A stretch of DNA of 64,000 nucleotides from Agelas oroides. Its lineage: Eukaryota > Porifera > Demospongiae > Agelasida > Agelasidae. Position numbers and translations under genes: made by a program. Shown piece by piece: positions 21,270 through 34,783 of the stretch; the first letter of the stretch is position 1; the number at the start of each line of letters is the position of its first letter. The DNA lies in assembly GCA_949130485.1 (NCBI GenBank), contig OX422187.1, positions 11,489,398 to 11,553,397 on the forward strand, in the 5' to 3' direction. Below the pieces are notes generated by a model that was not told the origin of the DNA, searched no databases, and saw only the letters and a list, made by a program, of their open reading frames with translations.

Positions 21270-24200
21270 TTATAAATTCTCTACAAATCTGGACAGTCTG
21301 TCCTGAGGGGGAAGCATGCTAAAACCATCCTGCGAGAGAGTGTTGTTGTTATTGGACGAGTTTAACCCATATTGAGGCTGTTGCTGGCCATACATGAAAC
21401 TAGGGTCTGAATGCATACTGTGGTCCACGGTCATCCCATGGCCAGGGATGTATTGCGTGTGACCGGCTGGGTGCATTGCATGAGACATATGTTGGCCCAG
21501 GGGAGAATGGGTTGGCATGGGGCGTGTCTGCCCGAGCACTTGGGGGTAACCTGCTGTTTGGGGACTAGGGGAGGGGCGCATTGGTGCAGATGGGTACTGC
21601 GGTGGAGGACCAAGATGCGTCATGGAGCCATAGGCGATGCCCTGGTGTTGAGGAGTCGGCTGTCTTGCAGCTAACATGGCTTGCAGTTGGGAGGGATGGT
21701 GTTGCTGTGCGACTGGGTTTATCGTATGATGATACATCTGCTGCTGGCCCTGAGGTACCACCATCTGGTGGGAGTACTGCATTGGTCGGTAGCCCTGGAC
21801 AGCATGGCCAGATACAGTAACATAGCTCTGCTGAGGTTGTGCTCGGAGTAGCTGCGGCTGGGGGTGCTGCTGAGGAGCCATCGTATAGCCCTGGGGTCTT
21901 GGTTGCATTGCCATGGGGTTCAGCTGGGGTTGGATCTGTGATACACCATGAAGAGGCCCGTATGAGGGAGCCATGTGGGAGGTTTGGTGCATTTCTGGAG
22001 GCACCTCTCGTCGCATTGCCATTACACGAGACTGCATATCTGGATGTTGCTGCAAGATTGTCATGTTTTGCCTGGGTTGCTGGCCTCGGAATGCAAGTTG
22101 ATGATGTTCCTGGCCACCAACCATCATTGGCTGGGGGACACGCATGATTGGTAACTCTCCTGGGAGACCACTGGCAGCACTCACAGTGACATTTGGAGCG
22201 GGCATGGGTGGCTCCGGGGGGTTGGTGGACTGCGGTATAGCAGTATGCTGCTGCAAGCTGGACGGGGAGGGAGCGACCATCCTCATACTGACAGGTTGCT
22301 GTCCCGGGGTGTGTGCCTCACCAGGAGTCCTTGGTCCTCCTTTGCCAACAGATCTTGGACCTGCCGGTGAAGGAGCTACTGAACTGACAGTAGCACCCGG
22401 GTTGGCACCGGTGGGAGGGTGGCTGACTGGTGAGCCTTTTGAAGGGGGTGTGGGGTTTTTAGAACTCCCGGGAGGGGTAAGAGCGGGGGCTGGCGATGCA
22501 GTGCTTGTGGTCTGGCTGTTGCCGTTGCTGTTACTTGACATCTGGGACATGTTGGCCATGCGCTGCTGCATGAAACGGTTCTGCCTCATCTGTGACTGAG
22601 CACGTTGTTCTCGTAGGTTCTTCTTGATCCGGGCGCAGATTGGTACAGGGCATTTGTCATCAGTACAGCTCTTGGCGTGAGAGTAGCAGAGCAGTAGGAA
22701 CTGTTTGCAGATAGTGCAGTTCCCAGACATTCGCAGTTTACAGTCTCTGGTGTGTCTGAGCACCCTCTTCATCTTGATGCAACTCGGCTGCTTGCACATT
22801 GGATCACGACACTGGCTAGCGTGAACAAGGAACTGGATGCACTTTTGTATGGAAGCCTTACGCTGTTCTCTGGGGTCTTTCTGGGCAGGGTCCTGTTGGA
22901 GTTCATCATCCAATCCCAGTCCGAGCTTGTCCATCGGGTGTATGTGTCCCACTTCACGATAGCAAGTAACACAAAGGTCAAAGTCCTAGTGAGAGAGGGG
23001 AGTGAGGGAGGGAGGGAAGTGTGAGGGAGGGAGTGAGGGAGTGAGAGAGGGAGGGAGGGGGGGAGTGAGAGAGGGAGGAGAGTGAGGGAAAGCAAATAGT
23101 CACAAAGCCATTTAGGGAAAAACAATCCATGTTGCACGATACCAGGTAGCACAAATACTGCATGTGACTTACATCACACTCACGGCAGTGATACCGTGTC
23201 TCCACGTGCATGCGACAGTGGTTGCAAGTGTAGACAAAGCGATCGCTGGTCTGATTGTGAAGTTCATAGAGCATCGCCATGGTGGAATACTTGGCTCTGC
23301 GGAGAGAGGAGAACTCCCAATGTCTCTCACGCGACATGGTAAGAAAGGCGTCCCGGCCATCCATGAGGTCACAGCTGATGAGCTGGTCGGGGTCTGTTGT
23401 GGCAGGGAGAGGAGAGGCAGTGCCCACCTGCGGAGGCTGGAGGAGGACTACAAAGAACACCTGTGAGCGGGGGAGGGACAGGGGAGGAGTGAGCGGGGGA
23501 GGGACAGGGGAGGAGTGAGCGGGGGAGGGACAGGGGAGGAGTGAGCGGGGGAGGGACAGGGGAGGAGATGTATGTACATAACTAAGCACCAATAGGATAC
23601 AGCACATACAATGTAACTATGTTGTTGCATAAACAACTCGCCCCCTCCCTCCCTCTTTCTCCTCGTTTTCCTTTCACACACCTCTCTGTGTTTCTCCATA
23701 GTTTGGTACAGTTTCTGTGAGAGGTCATCTCCTCCAATTAGCAGGCTTCCCTTCTTGCTGGACTTGTTCCGAGTACTACCTGCTTTCTTGTTTCCCTTCT
23801 TGTTCGAGCTACGCTTGCCAGCTTTCTTAGGTCCACGACCCTGTGAGAATGAGGGAGGGGAGAGAAGGGGAAGGAGGGGAGGAAGAATGGTTTATCACAC
23901 AAACAACGCTACAATCACACTAGCAGTCTTCTTGGAACATGTATTGGCCACCAGCGTCTACTCATAACCTCCCCTCCCCCACCCACCTCCCCAGAGGCCA
24001 TTTCTGATGCCTCCCTCTCCTTGGCCTCCTGGTCGAGCTCCTTGATGTTCTCCTCAATAACATTGGGCCAAAAGTCTCCTTCAAAATATGGTATCTCTGT
24101 GACACTCGTCATACCATCCTCTGTACAGTGCTTGAAGATGTCCTGTGAGAAGAGGGGAGGAGGGGGGAGAGAGGGGAAAAGGAGGGGAGAGAGGGGAGAA

Positions 24201-27200
24201 AGGGGAGAGGGAGATGAAGCACATGTATGCATGCACCCATACACAGAAGTCAGTGACCCACTACACCTCCCATCTCCCTCCCCTCTCTCCTTCCACCTAC
24301 CCGATAGTCGCACACAACGCCGGTCGACTTTCCACTGTCCAGCATCTTGCGATACCAATCAATCAGCCTCTTTGGCTTTGGGATCTTCTGTTCCATCGGG
24401 TGGCAGTGGAAGATGTAGTCGTCTCCCTCACTGGGTGGACACGCCCAGATGTGGGCTGTCAGATAGCTGTGCAAACAATACATACACATTTCATGATTTC
24501 GCTTGACCTCCTCCTCCTTCTCCCTCCCCCTCTCTTTCCCTCCCTTTTTCCCTTCTCCCTCCTCCTTCTCACCCATTATTCTTGCAGAACTCGAGGTATC
24601 CAATGAGGATCTCATGGTAGACTAATGTCCGCAAGTGACGTGGTCGGAAGAAGTGGACACTATCCAGGTAGGAGATATAGACTCGCCTATTGGGGGAATG
24701 AACCCGTCAAACTGCCATCTACACATACACAACTGTACAACTGTACATAATATACTGCTCACTCCTCCCATCTCCTCACCCCCCTCACCCCCCTTACCTT
24801 GTGTTTGGTGCCTGGCAGTCTGACCCATACTCCTGGACATGCATGCCAAAGAAACAGACATCAACACCATCAATCTCCTCAAAGACAAACATGGCCTTGG
24901 TGCGGTATGGAAAAGACTCGGGGAAATCTCCCTGAAACCTGTCTCTCATCAGCGTACGTGTGTCGAGGATTTTGTCACTGGAGGACACGACACGTATGGT
25001 GACATTGCCTGCCTCTGATTCCTTGGTCTGGAGGAAGTTGTTGATGCGCTCTTCGAGGTACAGTGCTAGTTTGGTGGTTGGGAGGCCTGTGATGGAGGGA
25101 GGGAGGTGAGAGAGAGGAAGGAGAGAGAGGGAGGAGAGAGAGAGAGGGAGGGAGGGTGAGAGGGAGGGAGGGTGAGTAGTGAGCAGGGGGAGAGAGAAGA
25201 CATCATACAGTGGCTTGCTATGACGTGTACACATGACCACCGCAGATAGTACATGGTAACTTACGTTTTGCTGAGAATTTGTTCTCTCTCAGCACGATAC
25301 GCTTTGCTTTGAGGCAGTTCTCACACTGGAAGCCGTCAGCCCAGATGTTTTCATGATGGAGGATACATATCTTGTGCATCTCACGACCACAGTGGATACA
25401 CTCCACCATTCTGTGTGTGGGAGGAGGGAGGAGGGGGGGAGTGGGAGGGAGAGATGTAGGAGGAGGGGGATGTGGGAGGAGGAGAAGTGAAGGTGAGGTG
25501 AATAACACCCACACACCCACACCCACACACCTACACACCCACACCCACACCCACACACACTTACGGTTCATAGTCAATGGAATCGTTCTTCATCTCCTTA
25601 AAGGCTGACTTGCGCACCACGGTGGCCGTCATGGGGTCATCACCCACTGTAATGGTGTCACCTGGCATCTCCGTGAAACACCGCGGACAGTAGACATATC
25701 GGCTGAAGGGTAGCAAGAGATGACATCATGAGGGAGGGGAGGGAGGGAGGGGAGGGAGGGGAGGGAGGGAGGGAGGCATGGTAGAGGAGGGAGGGAGGGA
25801 GGGAAAGGATGGAGGGAGGGGAGGGAGGGAGGGAAAGGATGGAGGTGGTGTATGTGAAGACTTCTGTTACTCACGCGTGTTGTACATTGATTCATTACTG
25901 TGATGGTTCTGACCTGTTTTGGTATCCATAGTAGGCCGTGTCCCTGGGTATGGTGCAGAGTGGCTTGCCGTAGCAGTAGAGCACTTGTGGGTGGAAGGTG
26001 TACTGCAAGGACAAGAGACTCACAGTGAGACACATAAGAGGTGGTTGTGGACAGCTGTGTGCTGAACTGTTTCATAAGTGGACAAGTAGTTGATTGTTGA
26101 ACTTCAAGTCATTCACAAGTAAGCTGTGTGTATCTGTTAAGTAGTTTCTTAGGTAGTACAGTGATGTGCAGCCCCCAGCAGCCATGTCTTGAGAGGCTCT
26201 TAGCAACAACTGGAAAGACCTCTGCTTTCTGAACACCAAACTCACAATCCAACCCTTGCCTCACTAAACCCTGCTTTTCATGAGACTGCCCAATACCGTC
26301 ACACACCTAACTAAGCTCCCAATGCCCAGACCATGTACATTTAACCCATTTACTCTAATGCCCAGACCATGTACATTTAACCCATTTACTCCAATGCCCA
26401 GACCATGTACATTTAACCCATTTACTCTAATGCCCAGACCATGTACATTTAACCCATTTACTCTAATGCTCAGACCATGTACATTTAACCCATTTACTCC
26501 AATGCCCAGACCATGTACATTTAACCCATTTACTCCAATGCCCAGACCATGTACATTTAACCCATTTACTCCAATGCCCAGACCATGTACATTTAACCCA
26601 TTTACTCTAATGCCCAGACCATGTACATTTAACCCATTTACTCTAATGCTCAGACCATGTACATTTAACCCATTTACTCCAATGCCCAGACCATGTACAT
26701 TTAACCCATTTACTCCAATGCCCAGACCATGTACATTTAACCCATTTACTCTAATGCTCAGACCATGTACATTTAACCCATTTACTCCAATGCCCAGACC
26801 ATGTACATTTAACCCATTTACTCTAATGCCCAGACCATGTACATTTAACCCATTTACTCCAATGCCCAGACCATGTACATTTAACCCATTTACTCTAATG
26901 CTCAGACCATGTACATTTAACCCATTTACTCCAATGCCCAGACCATGTACATTTAACCCATTTACTCTAATGCCCAGACCATGTACATTTAACCCATTTA
27001 CTCCAATGCCCAGACCATGTACATTTAACCCATTTACTCCAATGCCCAGACCATGTACATTTAACCCATTTACTCTAATGCCCAGACCATGTACATTTAA
27101 CCCATTTACTCTAATGCCCAGACCATGTACATTTAACCCATTTACTCTAATGCCCAGACCATGTACATTTAACCCATTTACTCCAATGCCCAGACCATGT

Positions 27201-30200
27201 ACATTTAACCCATTTACTCTAATGCTCAGACCATGTACATTTAACCCATTTGTTCTCTTGCATCAAGTCAAGACCTTATTCTTAGAATGGGATATGACTG
27301 ACCAATGAAACTGCGAGATAGTACATGTTATGCAGAACTTACAACAATAACACTTGGCATCTCTACTCAAGTAATGCAAAGTTGTTAAGCAGGTGTCACA
27401 AAATGTTCTACAACTCGTAGAGCAGCTACTCTAATTAATGCTCACCCTGAGATTGATAGAGACCTACCCTCATTCCACAGCAGTAGCCAAGGCTCTGCAT
27501 TGCTTCATCGATGACACTATCAAACACTTCGGTCAGCTTGGTGCAGTACTTGTACACCCGTGACGTCTTTTTGTTGTACAGCCAGGCATTGTCAAACATG
27601 AGCCGCATGTCCCTGCAGAACTAGGGGAGAGAGAGGAGAGAGAGAGGAGAGGGAGGGAGGGGGAGGGGGGAGGGAAACAAGTGCTTAGCTCAACACTATC
27701 AATACTGCAAACAGCCAATATGAAACCTAGCAAGTGTGTATCCTGCCTTGCATACCACAATGTATGAACACTTACTTTCTTATACCATAGATAGGAGAGT
27801 ACTAAGACTAGGTTTATACATGCCTGCATTGCACCAGGTGCTAATTAAAGCCCACCACCCCTGTCACTCCATACCTCCCACGGAGTCTTGTATTTGCCAC
27901 TCTCCAGCCTGTTACTGATAGTGAACAAGTCCATCGGCTCTTTGATAATGTTGAAGTAGTCCTGTGGAGAAGGGAGAGGGAGGAGAGAGAGGGGGAGGAG
28001 AGGGGAGAAGGGGGAGAGGGAGGGGGAGGAGAGGGGAGAGGGAGGAAAGAGAGGGGGAGGAGAGGGAGAGGGAGAGGGGAGAAGGAGGAGAGGGAGAGAA
28101 GAGAGGTACCGGCATGATGATGCTCATTTTACCTGTATCCTCCTAAGCATCATCTATGCAGTTCACGTACTGGTATTCCAAGTGCACGAGGGTCCACTGG
28201 CTGTCTGAAAGGGTAAGATTCTGGATCCTGCTCCCATACTGCCTCAAAGACAGGTCTCAGAGCACTCTCTAATTCATCCGTTGTGAACACTGCGGGGAGA
28301 AGGGGGAGAGGGGGAAAGGGGGAAACAGTGGGAGGGGGAGACAGTGGGAAGGGGAGGAGGAGACAGGGGGAGAGGGGAGACTAGCTCACATCATTTGTCT
28401 CCTTCAGTATGCACACTAGACTGTTGGCCTACCTTTTCTGAGTGCAGGGTCAGGTTGTATTCTGGTTTTCTTTGGCAGGGGCATCTGGGGTGAGCTGGCA
28501 GCCTCCGTGTCCATGGTGAGGGGTGTGGCAGGCCGGGAGGATGGGAGCGGTGTATCTGCGATAGAATTCTTTCTTGAGAGTGAGGGAGGAGCCTTCACAC
28601 TGGATACTAAGGAGGGAAGAAGGGAGAGAGGAAGAAGAGGAGGGACGAGAGAGAAAGGGAAAGATGAGAGGAGGAAAACGAAGAGCGAGGACCATTCAAA
28701 GGGTAGTAGTCACAAAACAGAAGTGTACATTGCGTACCTGAAGGCACTTGCGGTGTTGGAGCTGCAGTGACACTTGGGACCGGCTCTGAGGGCCCCATAT
28801 CCACACTTCCACTGGTGGAGGGAAGAGGGTTTCGACTGGAAGCAACAGATGAAACCTGTTCTGTCTTGATTTCTGTTTTTATCTCAGTTTTGGGCTCAAT
28901 GGCAGGGAGTTGTTGTGATAAGGTGGTGGAGGAGGGAGGCTGAGAGGCTGGCACAGATGTGGGAGACATGAGCTTCATCTGAGTGCTCTTTTTGTCCGAG
29001 TCGATACTTGACGTGGGTGTAGGAGGAAGAGGAAAGGTACTATTGCTGGTCGTAGTGGTGCCAGGTTGAGGCAGCTGAGGGCTGTCGCTGAGCTGAAGAG
29101 GGGAGCCTCCCACCGGCTGCTGGTACAAGAAGTTCGAGGGCTGCATTAGAGGGTCCCCGTTCACCATGTTTTGGTCAGAAACTGTGTGTATTAATACATG
29201 TACACAATGTAAACCAGTTACACAAAACACGTGTGCTAGACAAAGGCAGTGACGTATTACTTTGCGTTCACATCAGAAATGGAGCCATCTGATTGGTCAA
29301 AACGTTCTAGCTGTTAGTAACAAGTGACACATACCTCCCATCCTCATCCTCTTTTCCATCTCGTTCTTGACCTTTCTCCTCTCCTCCAGCTCCTTGCGAA
29401 TCCGATAAATCTTCTCCGCCAGCAGCTGGTAGTACTCTTCTCGACTGGTGGCCGTCTCAAACATGGCCTTCTCGACCTTCATGGCATACTGTATCAGACT
29501 TGCTACTCGGCGATCCTGCAGAGCCATGGGGTCTTGTACTGGGTAGATGGCCTCAACACTGAGGGGGGTGATGGGAGGAGAGGTGGAGGGGAGGGAGAGA
29601 AGTGGAGGGGAGGGGGAGGAGAGGTGGAGGGAAGGAGGAGGAGAAGTGGAGGGGAGGGGGAGGAGAGGTGGAGGGAAGGAGGAGGAGAAGTGGAGGGGAG
29701 GGGGAGGAGAGGTGGAGGGAAGGAGGAGGAGGGAAGAGGGAGGAGGGAAAGAGCAGGGGGAAGAGGGTTACAACGCAAACAAAGAAGTGCAACCAACATA
29801 CTACATGTGTACAGGTATTAATACAGCAGTGAACACAGCTTACAGTTTTCTCACGAGGTGCTGCCTGAGGTCAGGGTTCACGTGTTGGTGCCACTGCTGT
29901 GTCGGACGACTGGCAATGCTGTTGGAAAAATGATTAGAAGGGTTATCCCCTATTACTTGGAACACACCCGGCTCCACACGGGCAAGAAACTTCAACTCAC
30001 TTTGGTATTGGGACAGGGTACAGTACTCGTGACTGTGCCAAATCTGCGGGCATGCCTGCCGGGACTGAGGGAAGATTTAGTGTAAGAGTGAGTCATCATG
30101 ATTCTAATTAGAGCACACTCACCAGCACTTGATTGTTGGTCAAAGAATGACCTCACTGCATTGGTAGTGTTGTAGGACACTGTGTGTGTGTGCGTGTGTA

Positions 30201-33200
30201 TGTGTGCGTGTGTGTGCGTGTGTGTGTGTGTGTAGAATTACAGTCCCCTTTATCGAACTACTAAGACAGTCACACAACAAACTGAAGTGCACTCACTGTT
30301 TCCTGGCATGCTGGGAGAACCGACATGGTTGTACTGGGGACCAGTGGGCAGAGCCTGGGGCATTCCTGTCTGACCAGGACCCATCAGTGGTCTTGGGTTG
30401 ATGCTCTGGGGCATCCCTATGCTTCCTCCTCCTATCATTGGCTGGAGGGATGCATTGGTGACGGGTTCTGGAGAAAGGAAACATTTGTTGAGTGTTCACT
30501 TCTGAAATCACCAACGCATCACTCAGAACTTCTCATACACACTGCATGTCAGCTACAGTACAAAGCGCATTCCAAAGCTCTAATCTGATTGGTTGGGTTA
30601 GGAGTGTTGTTAGGGCAACGACGCATATGCATATATAGTTGTGTATAACACAATGCCAATAGGGCTAACTCAGTACTTTGGCAAGTACTTTGGAATAGCT
30701 CCATGTCAGGCATTCATGCATCTTCAGCGCATATGAGCTCTGCCCTAGTTCCACGCTACAGCACTTTGAACGCAGTAACAAAATCAAAATACGTGACAGA
30801 ATGATGTTCCATTTCCACCCAGGAGGACTTGCATCACAGTTAAACACTAACTCCCCGGGGAGAAAGACTTTTCCTGTGCCAAGGAACCCATACAGTTAAC
30901 TAGTTTGTCAGTTGTTGAACTTCCATCAATTAACTCAAGTGGCATACAGGTGTCTGATAATGAATCAAAGGTCAGCTGACTGCTCTCTGGGAGTCTTACA
31001 TACCCACTGTAGAAGAGAACTGGTTGCCTAGATAGTCGATTGTTCCCAATTTGATATCATGGTGCAGGAGGTTTCTCGAATGCCTTACCTCTTCGTTGAG
31101 TTGGTCGGTCGACAGAAGGGTGCTTCAGGGGCAGGCACACGGGACAGTCCGATCTCTGGCAGTTTTTCCAGTGAGATATGATCTGACGAGATGAGGCACA
31201 GTGGGGATCTGGAGGGAGAGGGAGGGGAGAGACAGTGATAGGAAAGATGAAGAGTGGGAGGAGAGGGATACCGTCTAAAGGGAATCCATTACTACATGTA
31301 CTCCCCTTGGACCTCCTATAAACACTCACATGTGCAAGATCTCCCAGCCTGGCACTCTGTCATGTGGTTCAGGACGCCCTTCATGGTGCGGCAGTGGGGG
31401 AGGGTGCATGGGCGACACTCTCCACTTGCAGCCTGCTCTCTCTCCCTCCGCTGACACTTGTGTGCATGCAGTAACAAGACCAGCTGCTGCTGAATGAGTT
31501 TCCGCTTCTCTGGATCTGATGTTTGCCCTGCGGGGCCACCAGTGGGGTTTGGAGGGGGCGTTGATCCCCCAAGGGGATGGAGTTGGTTTAGTACCTGTGG
31601 CTGTTGTTGGTGTTGGGGTGACTGTCTTTGTGGGGGTGTGAGGGGCTGGCTTGTGGCAATGTTACCCTGCTGCAGTGTGTGTGTGTGTGTGTGTGTTGTT
31701 TAACAGAAGTATGACAGGCCAATACCACACCCAGGTACAAAGGTCACCATACTGCAGGCAAACAAAGACCATGCAACACCCCAGACACAATGATGACATT
31801 AACACTACACCACATACTGAGGGAGCATTATTGCAGCCCCATATACCACATGTATGTTAGTGCCTTAAGAGCCAGCTTACTTTCACAGAACTGATAATCC
31901 ATATGTTACAGGCCTTCATGGCTACATGTATATACCCAGGTCGCTCGCAATCACTAGTGCACATGCTATTACTCTACTCTACACAGCTACTGAAACCAAT
32001 TGAGCCCCTCCCACCCACTTAACTTAACTTGATCATTCACCACACCACATGGCCCAGCCTCAAAACTTAAGCATGTACCCTCAATACTTAAGCATGTACT
32101 TGCAATAGCCTCCATCTGTCCACCCTAAAACTCGACTGTCTACTAATATAGTAGTAAGTAAGGAACACTCACCAGCCCTTGTAGTGGTGTGTTACCAGGT
32201 TGTGTGGCCCCCTGTGGCTGAAGCTGTGCAGCAGTGGGGGAAGGAGCAGGATGGGTAGCCTGGGGTCCAAACTCGCCTGGTTGTTGACTTTGTGGTGGTT
32301 GAGTTTGATTCTGAGGGGTAGCGGAGGCGGTGGGTACGGTGGACAGTTGCTGCGATCGCTGTGGAGATGGGGACTGTGCTTGGCCCATGGGTGAGAGGTT
32401 TTGTTGTGGCTGCTGTTGGGGATGGGGGGACTGAGTTTGGAGTGAAGGTTGTCCCATTTGGGATGGAGGAGGAGGAGTTGGCGCCTGTAGTGACTGCTGT
32501 GGGCTCAGACTCTGACCTTGCTCAGTGGATGTTCTCATGGCTGTGGGGTCATGTAATGGAAACTCCTGATGAAGCACCGAGGCACCAAACGGTCGAACAC
32601 CCATGACATTACTCGACATTCCCCCTTGTGATGATTGCATTGGCATTCTTGCTATTGGCTGAGAAAGATGTGCACCCATTGTGTTTGCTTGCACCATGTG
32701 CTGTTGCTGCTGAGGGTTTCGCACAATCTGGTGAGTCATACTTGCTGGATGTGGCACTCCATGGTGGATGGTAGGGTTATTATATCCATGCTGGTGTGCA
32801 ACCATGTGAGGGGGCAGGGCATGCTGCTGCTGCTGCGCCATCGCCATCCGCATTGCTCCAGGCATTCGAATCGGGTTCACATACTGCCCTCCATATTGGC
32901 CTCCTCCTCCATAGTTGTGATAGCCCGCTCCTGACGAGCGCATCGTCACAACGGTAGCATGTGGACTCGCCACTCCATGGTGCACCATCGCCAGCGACCC
33001 CATACCATGACTGGGCACCATATGCTGTTGTTGCTGCTGTATAGACAACTGGCCTCCTCCAACTGGATTCATGCGACCTCCAATCGAGTTCAACGCTTGC
33101 GGCATTAATGAGGAAGCGGAGCTATAAGCCATGCCTCCGGCTGAAGTGGGAAATGTTCTTGAAATGGAGTCGACTGCTTGTGTGTGTAGCAGGCTTGCTG

Positions 33201-34048
33201 TGGTGTTGACGGCTGCCGGTGTAGCTGAGCTGGATGGTTGGGTGGGGGTGGAGCTGATGGGAGGGAGGGTAGGAGTGGGGTCGGCAGACGTGCTGATAGC
33301 CGTGGGTTGTGGTGAAGGTACACTATTAGCATTGCTGAGCCCTGCAAATCGGGGATCACTGGCGCTCACATGTGGGTTGTACATGTTGAGTTGTGAAGTG
33401 GCTGTCGGGTTAGAGCTGCTTGCAGAAACCTGAGAACAGGTGATGCCATAAGTTGAGGAATTGATTGCAGGATGAGCTTGCTGCTGCGATTGAGGTTGTG
33501 CCGTAGAATTCAGTTCAGGTAGGATGCCTGCATCAGCACTGTTCAAGAAGCCACCAACCAGAATTTCGTCTGGGAGGTCGTTGTCTAAACCCAGCAATTT
33601 ACCAAAAACCTCTGCAGGAGAGAAACAGTTGATAGCTAACACTGTATGATGAACACAGAAATTGAGCAAACAATAATTATGATGAATACCTACAAGTTTA
33701 ACACTCCCCAGGGCAAATTTTTGAAAAGCTAAATTGATAAAAGCTACTGCCAAGCCTTGTTAACGGTGGTCCTTGTCGTGTTTATGTGATCGTTAACAGG
33801 CTCTTAATCTAGTCAACAGTCAGACCGCTACAGACACTATCAAAGATCGATCGCACGAGTAAGTTCAAAAAGACGCCACTAATATCCCGTTACCTACGGT
33901 CCCACCCTTTTTAGCCAAACCCACTTTTTTCCTTTTCAACTGACTCACCCGAATCCTCGCTGGTGGTCGAGTCCAGCTTGGGTCTCTTGGTGGGCGGGAT
34001 TCCCCCGCCGGTGCCCAACAACTGCAGGCTGAGATGATCTGGTTCCAT
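21270..34048 (-). CDS. CREBBP/EP300: CREB-binding protein / p300 histone acetyltransferase
   Basis: Twenty-four exons, from 33949-34048 down to 21270-22985; 2275 codons, against about 2414-2441 in human paralogues. The protein starts [11 protein letters not shown] with the nuclear-signal-like PPTKRPKLD, then [11 protein letters not shown]. Domains in order: Gln/Ser-rich region (32173-33611); TAZ1 zinc finger (31089-31520, [14 protein letters not shown]); KIX (29335-29918, [19 protein letters not shown]); bromodomain (27468-28289, [25 protein letters not shown]); RING/PHD (25265-26002); acetyltransferase (23682-25086, [42 protein letters not shown], and DWYRKML holding the Tyr that acts in catalysis in p300); ZZ finger (22950-23260); TAZ2 (22600-22860). 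It acetylates histones and bridges transcription factors to the general machinery in the nucleus. Exon 6 could start at 30179 or 30155, both in phase. The Gln/Met/Pro-rich C terminus shows no clear NCBD. Confidence 0.95.
23462..23568 (-). repeat. 26-bp minisatellite, about 4 copies, at a CREBBP/EP300 3' splice site
   Basis: GAGCGGGGGAGGGACAGGGG-type units on +, hence pyrimidine-rich in the gene's sense. They start next to the acceptor of the exon whose first base is 23460. Confidence 0.9.
26322..27251 (+). repeat. 36-bp minisatellite, about 26 copies
   Basis: Units ATGCCCAGACCATGTACATT + TAACCCATTTACTC(T/C)A repeat head to tail for 930 bases with only one or two variable bases (CCC/CTC and TCTA/TCCA). 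As 36 is a multiple of three and no unit has a stop in one frame, an open frame of about 340 codons appears; it is a repeat artefact. It lies in the CREBBP/EP300 intron between the exons at 25914 and 27468. Confidence 0.97.
27963..28105 (-). repeat. Polypyrimidine (sense) array before the second bromodomain exon of CREBBP/EP300
   Basis: About 140 bases of nearly pure G/A on +, that is C/T in the sense of the gene, abut the acceptor of the exon 27875-27961. Confidence 0.9.
29565..29760 (-). repeat. Purine-rich minisatellite, about 38-bp units, in a CREBBP/EP300 intron
   Basis: Units such as GGAGAGGTGGAGGGAAGGAG repeat three to four times on +, reading as pyrimidines in the sense of the gene. 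They stand just upstream of the KIX exon acceptor at 29558. Confidence 0.9.
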
Positions 34049-34783
34049 TGGCGATAGCTTTTACACTCCGATTTCACACCGCCACACGAACGATCATACT
34101 ATACTTCAAACTAAGCTTTCTGGAGACTTTTCTACGCTAAGGATGGCTAGACAACCGATCGCTTAAGCTTTTGAAGTAGTTTCTCAGCTTACAAATACAA
34201 ACTGGGTAGGGTGTTGCTATTTGGTGGCGAAGTTGGCGCAATAGCGCCCCGAACGACCAACAGAATTCGGACTTTCAACAATCAAACACGTCTGCCCTTC
34301 GCAGGTCTTCGTCTTGAATCGTAGCTTGAGATGGCTGATCGCCAACACACTGTACAACTTGCAGTTCAAGCTACTTATTCTCTGGCAGGAACATTCATTT
34401 CCCGTTAGGGATGAGCAGCCATTTTGTTTTGTGGTTTGCCGTTCTTTTCTCATCGTATACGGATGCGTTTCCGTCTAATGTAGGACAGTTTCACGTAATG
34501 TGCGGAAAATTTTACGGAAATAAAACGGCGTCAAAACAACTCCGTGTACTTTCTCCGTAAATTATAGGATGTAGCAGTAAATCACGTGATACTTTATTGA
34601 TGTCGCGACGTCTGCTGCAGCGTGTCTGAGGGAGGGGCTTGTAAGAGCGCTTCCTTGTTTGTTTAACACACGTACGTACATTGTTCTATAAGATACTCAT
34701 ACTAACATCATCATGGCAGTTACTTGTCTACTTCATTACACAGAAATTTGTGTGCTATTTTCATTGATGGAGAAAGCTACAAG
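34049..34783. promoter_or_regulatory. Divergent intergenic region between CREBBP/EP300 and AMDHD2
   Basis: The two start codons face away from each other 735 bp apart, so both promoters must lie here unless there are distant leader exons. No TATA box stands out. An upstream ATG at 34713 opens a different frame that passes over the AMDHD2 start and could act as an upstream reading frame. No additional gene is visible. Confidence 0.5.

Noticed and set aside
26280-27308. 342-codon open frame of a 12-residue repeat
   Set aside because: It is the 36-bp minisatellite in an intron of a gene on the other strand; no family resemblance, and the period alone keeps it open.
34217-34453. 78-codon frame on - upstream of CREBBP/EP300
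   Set aside because: No resemblance to any family and no conserved start context; it lies in the divergent promoter region.
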